A DNA stretch of 58,467 nt from Leisingera sp. JC1. Lineage in GTDB: Bacteria; Pseudomonadota; Alphaproteobacteria; Rhodobacterales; Rhodobacteraceae. Position numbers and translations under genes: made by a program. The notes under the pieces were generated by a model that was not told where the DNA came from, ran no database searches, and saw nothing but the letters and a program-made list of their open reading frames with translations. Below are positions 30,357-38,953 of this stretch, one piece after another; the stretch's first letter is position 1, and every line of letters starts with the position of its first letter. Location: contig NZ_LYUZ01000068.1 in assembly GCF_001679925.1 (NCBI RefSeq), positions 1 to 58,467 on the forward strand, given 5' to 3'.

Positions 30357-32447
30357 ATGAACAAACTGGCAGACTACGACGGCCCGATCCTCGAGATTAA
30401 CAAGCTGTCGATCTCCTTCTTCACCCGGCTGCGCGAAATCCCCGCGGTGATGGATTTCTCGGTCACCGTTCAGCCCGGCGAGGCGGTGGGCCTCGTGGGC
30501 GAGTCCGGCTGCGGCAAATCCACCGTGGCGCTTGGCGTCATGCAGGACCTGGGCAAGAACGGCCGTGTCGTCGGCGGCACCATCAAGTTCAAGGGCCGCG
30601 ACCTGGCCGAGATGAGCGCCGAAGAGCTGCGCGACATCCGCGGCAATGAGATCGCAATGATCTATCAGGAGCCGATGGCCTCGCTGAACCCGGCAATGAA
30701 AATCGGCAAGCAGCTGATGGAAGTGCCGATGATCCACGAGGGCGTAAGCGAAAAGGAAGCCTATGCCCGCGCGCTGGAAGTGGTTACAGACGTGCGGTTG
30801 CCCGACCCGGAGCGGATGCTGAATTCCTTCCCGCACCAGCTGTCGGGCGGCCAGCAGCAGCGGATCGTGATTGCGATGGCGCTGATGTCCAAGCCTGCCT
30901 TGCTGATCCTCGATGAACCCACCACCGCGCTCGACGTGACGGTGGAGGCCGCGGTTGTTGAGCTGGTCAAGGACCTGGGCAAGAAATACGGCACCTCGAT
31001 GCTGTTCATCTCGCACAACCTCGGGCTGGTTCTGGAAACCTGCGACCGCCTGTGCGTGATGTATTCCGGCGAAGCGGTGGAACGCGGTTCGATCCACGAC
31101 GTCTTCGACGAGATGCAGCACCCCTATACCCAGGCGCTGTTCCGCTCGATCCCGCTGCCGGGCGCCGACAAGAACTCGCGCCCGCTGGTGGCGATCCCGG
31201 GCAACTTCCCCCTGCCCCATGAACGCCCGCCCGGCTGCAACTTCGGCCCCCGCTGCGATTACTTCGAGGAAGGCCGCTGCGATCAGGACATGGTGATCCC
31301 GATGTCGCCGGTGCACGGCAACGACCGGCACGAAACCCGCTGCCTCAAGTTCCAGGAAATCGACTGGAACGCCCCGATCACGGTCGGCGAGCAGAAGGAA
31401 AAGACCGCGCCCGGCAAGGTCGTCCTGAAGATGGACAACCTCAAGAAATACTACGAGGTGGCTGCCAACGCCCTGTTCGGCGGCGGCGACACCAAGGTGG
31501 TGAAAGCCAACGAGACGCTGAGCTTCGAGGCCCGCGAGTCCGAAACCCTCGCCATCGTCGGCGAGTCCGGCTGCGGCAAGTCCACATTTGCCAAGGTGCT
31601 GATGGGACTTGAGACCGCCACCGAGGGACAGATCCTGCTCGACAACCGCAACATTGAGCAGATCCCGATCGAGGAACGCGATACCAAGACCGTCTCCGAC
31701 GTGCAGATGGTGTTCCAGAACCCCTTCGACACCCTGAACCCGTCAATGACCGTCGGGCGCCAGATCATGCGGGCGCTGGAAATCTTCGGTATCGGCAACT
31801 CCGAGGCCGAGCGCCGCAAGCGGATGCTGGAACTTCTGGACCTGGTGAAACTGCCCCGCGCCTTTGCCGACCGCATGCCGCGGCAGCTGTCGGGCGGCCA
31901 GAAGCAGCGTGTGGGCATCGCCCGCGCCTTTGCCGGCGGTGCGCGGATTGTGGTTGCGGACGAACCTGTCTCGGCGCTCGACGTGTCGGTGCAGGCTGCG
32001 GTCACCGACCTCCTGATGGAAATTCAGAGGAACGAGAAGACGACGCTTCTGTTCATCTCCCATGACCTGTCGATTGTGCGCTATCTCAGCGACCGGGTGA
32101 TGGTGATGTACCTCGGCCATGTGGTGGAACTGGGCGACACCGACCAGGTGTTTGCACCGCCCTACCACCCCTATACCGAGGCGCTGCTGAGCGCGGTGCC
32201 GATTGCCGACACCTCCGTGGAGAAAGAGCACATCGTTCTGGAAGGCGACATTCCGTCAGCCATGAGCCCGCCGCCGGGCTGCCCGTTCCAGACCCGCTGC
32301 CGCTGGAAATCCGAGGTGCCGGGCGGATTGTGCGAGAAGGAGGTTCCGCCGGTCCGCACACTGGACGGCGGCCACCAGATCAAATGCCACCTCAGCGACG
32401 ACGTGCTGGAGCGCATGAAGCCGGTGATCAAGGTCGCCGCCGAGTAA
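30357..32447 (+). CDS. Fused dual ATPase of peptide-type ABC transporter (DppD-DppF type)
   Basis: This energy subunit carries both nucleotide-binding domains in one chain of 696 residues, where DppD and DppF are often separate. Walker A GESGCGKST appears near 47 and again near 401. Signatures are LSGGQQQR (near 161) and LSGGQKQR (near 510); Walker B is LLILDEPTTALD and IVVADEPVSALD. Both halves end with the oligopeptide-ABC C-terminal motif (RPPGCNFGPRCDYF; SPPPGCPFQTRCRW). Another in-frame ATG at 30324 also has a ribosome-like site, but it lies next to the palindromic repeat. I prefer 30357 (MNKLADYDGP), with GGGAGA upstream. Confidence 0.93.
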   Translation: MNKLADYDGPILEINKLSISFFTRLREIPAVMDFSVTVQPGEAVGLVGESGCGKSTVALGVMQDLGKNGRVVGGTIKFKGRDLAEMSAEELRDIRGNEIAMIYQEPMASLNPAMKIGKQLMEVPMIHEGVSEKEAYARALEVVTDVRLPDPERMLNSFPHQLSGGQQQRIVIAMALMSKPALLILDEPTTALDVTVEAAVVELVKDLGKKYGTSMLFISHNLGLVLETCDRLCVMYSGEAVERGSIHDVFDEMQHPYTQALFRSIPLPGADKNSRPLVAIPGNFPLPHERPPGCNFGPRCDYFEEGRCDQDMVIPMSPVHGNDRHETRCLKFQEIDWNAPITVGEQKEKTAPGKVVLKMDNLKKYYEVAANALFGGGDTKVVKANETLSFEARESETLAIVGESGCGKSTFAKVLMGLETATEGQILLDNRNIEQIPIEERDTKTVSDVQMVFQNPFDTLNPSMTVGRQIMRALEIFGIGNSEAERRKRMLELLDLVKLPRAFADRMPRQLSGGQKQRVGIARAFAGGARIVVADEPVSALDVSVQAAVTDLLMEIQRNEKTTLLFISHDLSIVRYLSDRVMVMYLGHVVELGDTDQVFAPPYHPYTEALLSAVPIADTSVEKEHIVLEGDIPSAMSPPPGCPFQTRCRWKSEVPGGLCEKEVPPVRTLDGGHQIKCHLSDDVLERMKPVIKVAAE

Positions 32448-32471
32448 CGCGCCAGAACAACGCGCAACAGA

Positions 32472-32500
32472 AAAGCCGGGGTTCAGCACCCCGGCTTTTT
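32472..32500. terminator. Bidirectional terminator after ABC operon
   Basis: The 10-bp stem AAAGCCGGGG/CCCCGGCTTT with a 7-base loop has T runs on both strands. It can end the ABC transcript and that of the convergent membrane-protein gene at 32547. Confidence 0.9.
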
Positions 32501-32546
32501 CATGCGCACAGCTTCACAGCAGTCCCCCCACTCCCACGGGGTGAAC

Positions 32547-32921
32547 TCAGCTCAACAGCAGGACCGAAATCATCAGAAGGTTGATCGAGGCGAATTGCAT
32601 CAGCCGCGGCGCCTTGCTGCCCTTGGCTGCCGCCATCAAGGCCGCAGCAACTGAAACCGCAAGACCGGCCAGGGCCAGACCGCTGCCAGCCAGCCCTGCC
32701 AAGCCGGCGTCCGGTCCCCACGGAGAGTCCGCTACTGTCATGCCCTTGAGCCCGACGCCGATCAGGATACCCGTTACCGCACCAGCCAGGCTGAGCATCG
32801 CACTGCGCGGCTGCACCGGCAGACGGCCGGCCAGTACGCTGTCGATCATATGCCGGGTCGGCACCGCGCTTGGCTGCCAGTCGATGCGTTCAAGACGTTC
32901 GTCAAAGCTGTTGATGTACAA
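32547..32921 (-). CDS. Small membrane protein of unknown function behind a CtrA/DnaA site
   Basis: This 124-residue protein has a soluble N-terminus (about 1-44, YINSFDERLERIDWQPSA) and three hydrophobic segments (AMLSLAGAVTGILIGVGL; LAGLAGSGLALAGLAVSVAA; ASINLLMISVLLLS). I start at TTG 32921, which has a GGAGGG ribosome site 6 bases upstream; no ATG fits the conserved part. I do not recognise a family. Seventy bases upstream lies an exact TTAA-N7-TTAA CtrA site, then a perfect DnaA box, so expression is probably cell-cycle linked. It may belong with the chemotaxis and motility class of CtrA targets, but that is inference. Confidence 0.75.
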   Translation of the reverse strand: MYINSFDERLERIDWQPSAVPTRHMIDSVLAGRLPVQPRSAMLSLAGAVTGILIGVGLKGMTVADSPWGPDAGLAGLAGSGLALAGLAVSVAAALMAAAKGSKAPRLMQFASINLLMISVLLLS

Positions 32922-32960
32922 GGCATTCCCTCCAGAACCTGCGCACAGATTCACGAAAAA

Positions 32961-33026
32961 TTAAGGCAAATGCTTGACACTCCGGCGGAGTTAACGCGGC
33001 ATTAAGGAAAGTTATCCACAGGTTAA
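32961..33026 (-). promoter_or_regulatory. CtrA full site next to a perfect DnaA box
   Basis: TTAA-N7-TTAA lies at 32991-33005 (the CtrA consensus), TTATCCACA at 33012-33020 (the DnaA consensus), and single TTAA motifs at 32961 and 33023. An odd palindrome ACTCCG-G-CGGAGT is at 32979-32991. The region is upstream of the 32547-32921 gene. Confidence 0.7.
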
Positions 33027-33053
33027 CGCCTGCGCCGACTTAGGGTCAGGACC

Positions 33054-33638
33054 CTAGCTGCCCCAGATCTTCCGCACGTAGTTCTGGGTTTCCTTGTAGG
33101 GCGGCACCCCGCCATACTTTTGCACCGCTTCCGGACCGGCGTTATAGGCCGCCAGGGCCAGCCGCCAGGAGCCGAACTTGCGGAACTGGCGTGCCAGATA
33201 GCGGGCGCCGCCCTCCAGGTTCTGCTTCGGCTCTGCCGGGTTCACCCCCAGCGCCCGCGCCGTGGCCGGCATCAGCTGGGCCAGACCCAGCGCGCCCTTG
33301 TGCGACTTGGCATTGGGGTTCCAGTTGCTCTCCTGCTGAACCAGGCGGAGGAACAGATCCTCCGGCACCCCATGCTGCCGCGCCGCGCTGCGTGCCATTT
33401 CCAGATACTGGCCGCGGTACTTGCCGCTGTAAGGCAGCGTGCCGCCGGCGGACGGGATACTGAAGGTCTTGGGCTGCAGCCGGACAGAGTTCTTGTACTG
33501 GGTCGCGGCACGGCCATCCAGCACCCTGGTGTGGGCGGCAAACAGATCCCGCCGGTTCTTTGTGCTGAACATATCAGCAGCCGCAGGCTGCCCTGCCCCA
33601 ACCATGGCAATAACCAAACCCGCAACGGTCTTGCGCAT
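33054..33638 (-). CDS. Lytic transglycosylase (SLT domain)
   Basis: This is a periplasmic muramidase-like enzyme that cuts glycan strands with anhydro-muramic acid formation. From ATG 33638 the 194-residue protein has a signal peptide ([17 protein letters not shown]). The SLT core has the catalytic Glu in [19 protein letters not shown], then [33 protein letters not shown] and [18 protein letters not shown]. The upstream frame extension to 33692 lacks signal character. The CtrA/DnaA region follows its stop. It could remodel the wall for division or for an envelope-spanning machine. Confidence 0.93.
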   Translation of the reverse strand: MRKTVAGLVIAMVGAGQPAAADMFSTKNRRDLFAAHTRVLDGRAATQYKNSVRLQPKTFSIPSAGGTLPYSGKYRGQYLEMARSAARQHGVPEDLFLRLVQQESNWNPNAKSHKGALGLAQLMPATARALGVNPAEPKQNLEGGARYLARQFRKFGSWRLALAAYNAGPEAVQKYGGVPPYKETQNYVRKIWGS

Positions 33639-33871
33639 TTCCGCTGTCCCGACACTGTCCCACTTTGCGCAAATATAACTAATGCGGAGCAAATTTAAAG
33701 CAACACAGGCGCAAGAACCCGAGATTGAGGTTGAAACAAGCGTAAAACCATCCCCAGAGAGCTGCTTTCCTCACCCTGCCGGGGTCTATAGTGTGCTGGC
33801 AAAACAGCCCGGACGGATTCGCACCGGTCCGGTCAATGACAGGATATTCAGGAAATAAAGGACGGAACCCT

Positions 33872-34384
33872 ATGGCCGGCTCACTCAACAAAGTCATGCT
33901 CATCGGCAACCTGGGCCGCGACCCGGAAGTGCGCAGCTTCCAGAACGGCGGCAAGGTCTGCAACCTGCGGATTGCCACCTCGGAAACCTGGAAGGACCGC
34001 AATACCGGCGAGCGCCGTGAGAAGACTGAATGGCACTCCGTCGCGGTCTTCAGCGAAGGCCTGGTCCGCGTGTGCGAACAGTATCTGCGCAAGGGCTCCA
34101 AGGTCTACGTCGAAGGCCAGCTGCAGACCCGCAAATGGCAGGACCAAAGCGGCCAGGACCGTTACTCGACCGAAATCGTGCTGCAGGGCTTCGGCGGAAC
34201 CCTGACCATGCTGGATGGCCGCGGCGAAGGCGGCGGCGGTGGCGGCCAGGGCGGCGGTTATGGCGGCGGCAGCCAGGGCGGCGGCTATGGCGGCGGATAT
34301 GACAGCGGCTCCCAAGGCGGCGGCGGCGGCAACTTTGGCGGCGGTGCCTCCCACAACATCGACGACGACGAAATCCCGTTCTAA
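33872..34384 (+). CDS. ssb: Single-stranded DNA-binding protein
   Basis: SSB coats single-stranded DNA and recruits repair proteins through its C-terminal tip. The 170-residue protein has an OB fold (about 1-110: [50 protein letters not shown]), a disordered Gly-rich linker of GGGYGGGSQ-type repeats (about 118-158) and the tip DDDEIPF. ATG 33872 begins the conserved sequence. Unlike ssb of many alphaproteobacteria, I see no GTTC-N7-GTTC SOS box in the 230 bases upstream. Confidence 0.97.
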   Translation: MAGSLNKVMLIGNLGRDPEVRSFQNGGKVCNLRIATSETWKDRNTGERREKTEWHSVAVFSEGLVRVCEQYLRKGSKVYVEGQLQTRKWQDQSGQDRYSTEIVLQGFGGTLTMLDGRGEGGGGGGQGGGYGGGSQGGGYGGGYDSGSQGGGGGNFGGGASHNIDDDEIPF

Positions 34385-34421
34385 GCGGCAAGCTGCCGTT
34401 TCCCTGAACCACAATCTTGCG

Positions 34422-34457
34422 AAGCCTCCGGGAGAAACACCTCCTGGGGGCTTTTTT
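34422..34457 (+). terminator. Rho-independent terminator after ssb
   Basis: A 13-bp stem with two G-T pairs (34422-34434 with 34441-34453), a 6-base loop and a six-T run lie 38 bases after the stop. Confidence 0.85.
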
Positions 34458-34753
34458 GCTGTGCTTTCATGAAAACATTGCGCGCCAGGCATACGCTTCC
34501 AGCAGGCTGCCACCCTCCGCGCAACACCCGGCCAGCCGTTTCCCGCAGCGCGCATACTGGCCCCTTCAAAATCCCATTTCTACTGTCTTTTCAATGCGCA
34601 GGCTTGGACTTGCGAGCGCTTGCAGCTGCCCACATCCGGGCCCGTCACACAGGTTCCAGGCCCGCCCTGCGTACGCAGCGCTAGGCGAAAATTAAGACAC
34701 ATAACGGATGCTGAATGGATATGTCGTGAAAAGGTACATCAAGGATTCGGAAT
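34458..34753. other. Intergenic region before the chemoreceptor; no gene seen
   Basis: Open frames here lack ribosome sites and protein-like composition. A TTAAGACACATAAC stretch near 34691 only loosely resembles a CtrA site. The chemoreceptor promoter is presumably here. Confidence 0.5.
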
Positions 34754-36949
34754 ATGGGAATGCGTTTTCTGCAGCATCTCTCGATCAGAACCAAGATCGG
34801 GATGCTCCTGGCGGCACCGCTGCTGCTCAGCCTTTGGTTCATCGGGCAAACCCTGCTCGACCTGCAACGGAAAGCCCAGGCCGACACGGTCCTCGCCGGC
34901 GAGGTGATGGAACATATGAGCAGCCTGGTCCACAATCTGCAGCTGGAACGCGGGCTCAGCGCAAGCTATCTCGAAAGTGCCGCCAGTTCCCCGCCGGAAA
35001 AGCTGGTCAAGGTGCGCCAGCAAAATGACGCCAAGATGGCTGCCTACCTCGAAGAGATCAGCCGTATCGATCCCGCATCTTTGCCGTCCGAGTCCGCAGA
35101 GGCAATCGCGTTTGCCAAGTCCGAACTGGCCCGCAAAAAAGACATCCGCCAGAAGATCGACACCCATTCCCTGAAGCTGAAGGCCCTGATTGCCTACTAC
35201 ACGGACCTGAACGGGGCCCTCATTCAGACCGGCCTGGCGATGGCCAAGGGCATTGATGATCCGCTGATCTCGCAGGAGGCCGTGGCACTGTCTTTCTTCA
35301 TGCGCGCAATCGACGCCGCAGGGCTGGAGCGTGCAGCCGGTGCCGTGGGATTCAAACACGGCTGGAAACCGGAAGACCGCGAAGCCTTTGTTGCCGATCA
35401 TGAGCTGTTCAAGGAACGCCTGCGCACCTTCAAGAACTTTGCAACCGCAGAGGACCGCGACGCCGTCAAAGGCCTGTTCAGCGATCCTGCCATGAAGAAA
35501 TTCGACGAGATGCGCGAGTCGATTCTGCACGGCTCTGGCGGTGACGCCGTGACCGCCGAGGATTGGTTTGCAGCCGCAACCAAAGCCATCGAGGTCCTGC
35601 AAAAGAAGGAAATGCTGCTGATTGAGCATCTGGAGCGCGACATGGCGGCCTTTGATGCCCACAACAAGCTGATGCTGACAGAGATGGCCATCTTTGCCGC
35701 TGTCATGCTGGGGCTGGTTCTGCTGCTCAGCGCGGTGATAGCCCGCGACATGACCAAGAACCTGTCGATCCTGAACGTCGCGCTGAAAAAGCTCGGCTCC
35801 GGCGAGACCGAGGTTGAGGTTCCAGGCGCGCAACGCCGGGACGAGATCGGCGCGGTTGCCCGCAATGTGGTGGACCTGCGCACCGTCACCCAGCGCAAGC
35901 AGGAAGAACGCGTGCAGGAGGAGAGAGAGCGCCGCGAGGAAATCCTGAAAGTGACCGGCCGCATCGGCAGCGCTCTTGCGGATCTGCAGCACAAGCGCCT
36001 GGACAACCCGATCCAGGAGTATTTCCCGGCAGAATTCAAATCGATCCGGATGGACTTCAACGACTCCCTGACAGCCCTCAGTGCAGCGGTTTCCGTGATC
36101 GCCGAACTGACCAGCAGCGTCGATGAAAGCACCAAGTCGATTGCCGAGGCCTCGATGGACCTTGCCCACCGGACAGAGGCGGAATCGGCGACGCTGGAAA
36201 AAACCACCCATGCGGTGGGCGAGCTGACCGGCAATGTGAAACGGACTGCAGAAAACGCCGGCCGCGCCGAAGAGCTGGCGGACAGCGCCCAGCACGGGGT
36301 CAAATCCTGCGACGCCGTGGTCAAGGACACCATTACCGCGATGGACAAGCTGCAGGAATCCTCACAGGAGATTTCCCAGATCACCAAGGTGATCCAGGAC
36401 ATCGCCTTCCAGACCAACCTGCTGGCGCTGAACGCCGGGGTTGAGGCCGCCCGCGCAGGTGAAGCAGGCCGCGGCTTCGCGGTTGTCGCCTCGGAGGTGC
36501 GGATGCTGGCACAGCGCTGTGCCGATGCGGTACAGCAAATCGACGAACTGACCGCCCGCAGCTCTGAACAGGTCAAGAACGGCGCGGCTCTGGTGGATCA
36601 GGCCGGACAGGCCATGGCCACCGTGAGCGAACAGGTGGTCGAGATTTCCTCGCTGGTGGTCGAGATTGCCGGCAACATGAAGGACCAGTCGGCACAGATG
36701 AGCGATGTCAACACCGCCGTGGGCGAGCTGGAGATGATGGCGCAGCAAAACGCCGCCATGGCCGAAGAGACCACCGCGGCGACGACATCCTTGTCCGATC
36801 AGGCGCAGGAGCTGCGGGAACAGGTCACCCAGTTCACATTGGGCTCCACGGCAAGCGCCTTGCCTGCGCCCGAAGCGCATCCGCCGATGGCTATCGACTT
36901 CGATGAAGACGAAAGCTGGGACCAGGACCTGAACATCAGCGCCGCTTGA
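34754..36949 (+). CDS. Methyl-accepting chemotaxis protein with NIT sensor domain
   Basis: This is an inner-membrane chemoreceptor of 731 residues. Membrane segment 1 (about 15-33) precedes a large helical periplasmic domain (about 50-290) of the nitrate/nitrite-sensing NIT type ([19 protein letters not shown]). Segment 2 is at about 312-332, then HAMP, an unusual second HAMP-like stretch (about 400-450), and a coiled-coil signalling domain. The CheA/CheW hairpin tip includes [20 protein letters not shown] near 550. The C-terminus shows no clear CheR-binding pentapeptide. No other che genes are in the window. The ligand is a family-based guess. Confidence 0.92.
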   Translation: MGMRFLQHLSIRTKIGMLLAAPLLLSLWFIGQTLLDLQRKAQADTVLAGEVMEHMSSLVHNLQLERGLSASYLESAASSPPEKLVKVRQQNDAKMAAYLEEISRIDPASLPSESAEAIAFAKSELARKKDIRQKIDTHSLKLKALIAYYTDLNGALIQTGLAMAKGIDDPLISQEAVALSFFMRAIDAAGLERAAGAVGFKHGWKPEDREAFVADHELFKERLRTFKNFATAEDRDAVKGLFSDPAMKKFDEMRESILHGSGGDAVTAEDWFAAATKAIEVLQKKEMLLIEHLERDMAAFDAHNKLMLTEMAIFAAVMLGLVLLLSAVIARDMTKNLSILNVALKKLGSGETEVEVPGAQRRDEIGAVARNVVDLRTVTQRKQEERVQEERERREEILKVTGRIGSALADLQHKRLDNPIQEYFPAEFKSIRMDFNDSLTALSAAVSVIAELTSSVDESTKSIAEASMDLAHRTEAESATLEKTTHAVGELTGNVKRTAENAGRAEELADSAQHGVKSCDAVVKDTITAMDKLQESSQEISQITKVIQDIAFQTNLLALNAGVEAARAGEAGRGFAVVASEVRMLAQRCADAVQQIDELTARSSEQVKNGAALVDQAGQAMATVSEQVVEISSLVVEIAGNMKDQSAQMSDVNTAVGELEMMAQQNAAMAEETTAATTSLSDQAQELREQVTQFTLGSTASALPAPEAHPPMAIDFDEDESWDQDLNISAA

Positions 36950-36970
36950 TTCAGGCACTGCCGGAACAGC

Positions 36971-37000
36971 AAAAAAGGGCAGCCCCAGCGGCTGCCCTTT
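36971..37000. terminator. Bidirectional terminator between MCP and aroB
   Basis: AAAGGGCAGCC/GGCTGCCCTTT (36974-36984 with 36990-37000) with a 5-base loop has an A run before the stem, so it can end the convergent aroB transcript as well as that of the chemoreceptor gene. Confidence 0.85.
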
Positions 37001-37025
37001 GACTGTCTGAGGCCTGCGGCCCGGT

Positions 37026-38132
37026 TCAGGCGCCCGCGCTGCGCAGCACCTCCAGCACCGCGTCCGGCGGCACGTCGCCAGTGACAAAGGCCTCGCCAAT
37101 GCCGCGCGCCAGGATGAAGCGCAGCTGGCCGGCCACCACTTTCTTGTCCTGGCCCATCAGATCCAGCAGCGCCTCTGCTCCCGGCAACTCGCCCGGAATA
37201 TCTGCCAGATCGGTCTTCATGCCCATCGCCTTCAGATGCGCCCGCACCCGGCTGGGGTCCTCCTGCGAACACAGCCCCAGCTTCGACGACAGCTCAAACG
37301 CCAGCGCGCAGCCGATCGCCACACCTTCGCCATGCAGCAGCCGGTCCGAATACCCCGTCGCCGCTTCCAGTGCGTGGCAGAAGGTATGGCCCAGATTGAG
37401 CAGCGCCCGGTCACCCTGCTCTGTCTCGTCGCGCACCACGATGTCGGCTTTCATCTGAACCGAGCGCGCCACGGCTTCTACCCGCGCCGCCACGTCGCCT
37501 TCGGCGAGTGCAGGGCCGTGTTCTTCCAGCCAGGCAAAGAACTCCGAGTCGCCCAACAGGCCGTATTTCACCACTTCGCCATAGCCGGACAGGAAATCGC
37601 GTGCGGTCAGCGTCTCCAGCACCGAAGTATCGGCCAGCACCAGTGACGGCTGGTGGAAAGCCCCGATCAGATTCTTACCCTGCGGCGCGTTGATGCCGGT
37701 CTTTCCGCCAACCGAACTGTCGACCTGCGCCAGCAGCGACGTCGGGATTTGCACGAACCGCACACCCCGGCGCAGCACCGCAGCGGCAAATCCTGCCAGA
37801 TCGCCAATGACGCCGCCGCCAAAGGCAACAATCACGTCGCCGCGCTCCACCTTCTGCTCCAGCAGCCATTCCACCGCGCGGGTGAACTGCGGCCAGCCCT
37901 TGGTCGCCTCGCCCGGCGGCAGCGCCAGCGCGGTCATCTCCACGCCCGCGGCAGCCAGCCCGGCACGCAAGGTTTCCAGGTGCTTCTCCGCCACGGTCTC
38001 ATCCGTCAGCACCGCCACCTGCGGCCGGCTCAAGAACGGCTTGATCCGCTCCCCCGCCTGCGCCAGCAGGCCCGGGCCGATCACCACATCATAGGCGCGT
38101 TCGCCCAGGGGCACATGAACCGTGCGCTCCAT
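37026..38132 (-). CDS. aroB: 3-dehydroquinate synthase
   Basis: AroB cyclises DAHP to 3-dehydroquinate, step two of the shikimate pathway, with NAD+ and Zn/Co. The 368-residue protein has VIVAFGGGVIGDLAGFAAA, the phosphate-binding VQIPTSLLAQVDSSVGGKTG, and the metal-ligand region LLNLGHTFCHALE with HGEGVAIG. ATG 38132 overlaps the aroK stop by one base (TGATG) and has GGAG 8 bases before; an in-frame GTG at 38141 is less likely. It is coupled to aroK. Confidence 0.97.
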   Translation of the reverse strand: MERTVHVPLGERAYDVVIGPGLLAQAGERIKPFLSRPQVAVLTDETVAEKHLETLRAGLAAAGVEMTALALPPGEATKGWPQFTRAVEWLLEQKVERGDVIVAFGGGVIGDLAGFAAAVLRRGVRFVQIPTSLLAQVDSSVGGKTGINAPQGKNLIGAFHQPSLVLADTSVLETLTARDFLSGYGEVVKYGLLGDSEFFAWLEEHGPALAEGDVAARVEAVARSVQMKADIVVRDETEQGDRALLNLGHTFCHALEAATGYSDRLLHGEGVAIGCALAFELSSKLGLCSQEDPSRVRAHLKAMGMKTDLADIPGELPGAEALLDLMGQDKKVVAGQLRFILARGIGEAFVTGDVPPDAVLEVLRSAGA

Positions 38133-38722
38133 CAATTCCACTCCAATACATCAGGGCGTGCCTTCAAGGCGTCCAGCACGCGGTCCACCATGGTTTCAAT
38201 CGAGGCCTGCCCGTCCGAGACCACTGACACATCGGCCTTGGAATACAGCGGCACCCTCTGGTGATACAGGTTGCTGAGTGTCGCACGCGGATCAGCGGTG
38301 CGCAGCAGAGGCCGGGTATCGCGGTGGCGCACCCGGTTCCACAGCACCTCAAGGTCGGCATTCAGCCAGACCGAGACACCCTTGGCGGTGATCACCTGCC
38401 GGTTCTCCTCTGCCAGGAAGGCCCCGCCGCCGGTGGACAGCACGCCGCGCTCCTCTTCCAGCAGGCGCGCGATCACCTGGCGCTCCTTCTGGCGGAAGAA
38501 CGGCTCGCCGTCGCGCGCGAAGATCTCCGGAATGGTCATGTTGGCAGCGGCTTCGATCTCGTGGTCGCTGTCCAGAAACGGCGCATTCAGCCGTGCCGCC
38601 AGCGCCCGTCCCACGGCGGTCTTGCCCGCCCCCATCATACCCACCATCACGATGGTCTTCTTCAATTTCCCCGGCACCGGCGCTGCTGCCTTCTGGCCGC
38701 TGATTTGCTCTTTTTCGCTCAT
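38132..38722 (-). CDS. aroK: Shikimate kinase
   Basis: AroK phosphorylates shikimate at O3. The 196-residue protein has a P-loop VGMMGAGKTAVGRALA near residue 30, the substrate Asp in FLDSDHEIE, FARDGEPFFRQKERQVI, GGGAFLAEENRQ and the lid RDTRPLLR. A short polar N-terminal extension precedes the kinase. It is the first gene of the aroK-aroB pair and is divergent from the 49-codon membrane-peptide gene, with about 80 bases for both promoters. Confidence 0.97.
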   Translation of the reverse strand: MSEKEQISGQKAAAPVPGKLKKTIVMVGMMGAGKTAVGRALAARLNAPFLDSDHEIEAAANMTIPEIFARDGEPFFRQKERQVIARLLEEERGVLSTGGGAFLAEENRQVITAKGVSVWLNADLEVLWNRVRHRDTRPLLRTADPRATLSNLYHQRVPLYSKADVSVVSDGQASIETMVDRVLDALKARPDVLEWN

Positions 38723-38803
38723 TCTTCAGTGAATGACGTGATCTTGCCGAAAAGGGAATATATAACTTGGGCAAAAGAGCAGGAAACAGGCATTGGATGC
38801 ACT

Positions 38804-38953
38804 ATGGGGCGATTGATTAAGTATTTGGTCTACTTGCTGGTTCTGGCTGCAATCGGGCTGGTGGGATATGCCTATGTCGGCCCCTGGTTCGGTGCCGATT
38901 TCAGCGCTCCCAGCAGCGAAGTGCGCAAACCGGTGGTGCTGAATGCGGATTAA
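38804..38953 (+). CDS. 49-aa single-pass membrane peptide upstream of xerD group
   Basis: This short gene (MGRLIKYLVYLLVLAAIGLV at the N-terminus) has one membrane helix (residues 6-27) and a polar, probably periplasmic, tail with PSSEVRKPVV. A purine-rich AGGAAACAGG lies upstream of ATG. Its last 11 bases overlap the start of the 505-residue exported-protein gene, so the two are likely co-translated. Function is unknown. Position and overlap suggest it acts with the 505-residue protein. Confidence 0.75.
   Translation: MGRLIKYLVYLLVLAAIGLVGYAYVGPWFGADFSAPSSEVRKPVVLNAD

Noticed and set aside
29112-31331. 739-codon open frame on the minus strand
   Set aside because: It is antisense to the second permease and the ATPase, very rich in His, Gln and Arg, and has no family motif. 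It arises from third-position GC bias of the real genes.
32961-33026. Chromosome or plasmid replication origin
   Set aside because: Only one DnaA box and one CtrA full site are present, with no AT-rich unwinding stretch or box cluster. A promoter reading fits better.
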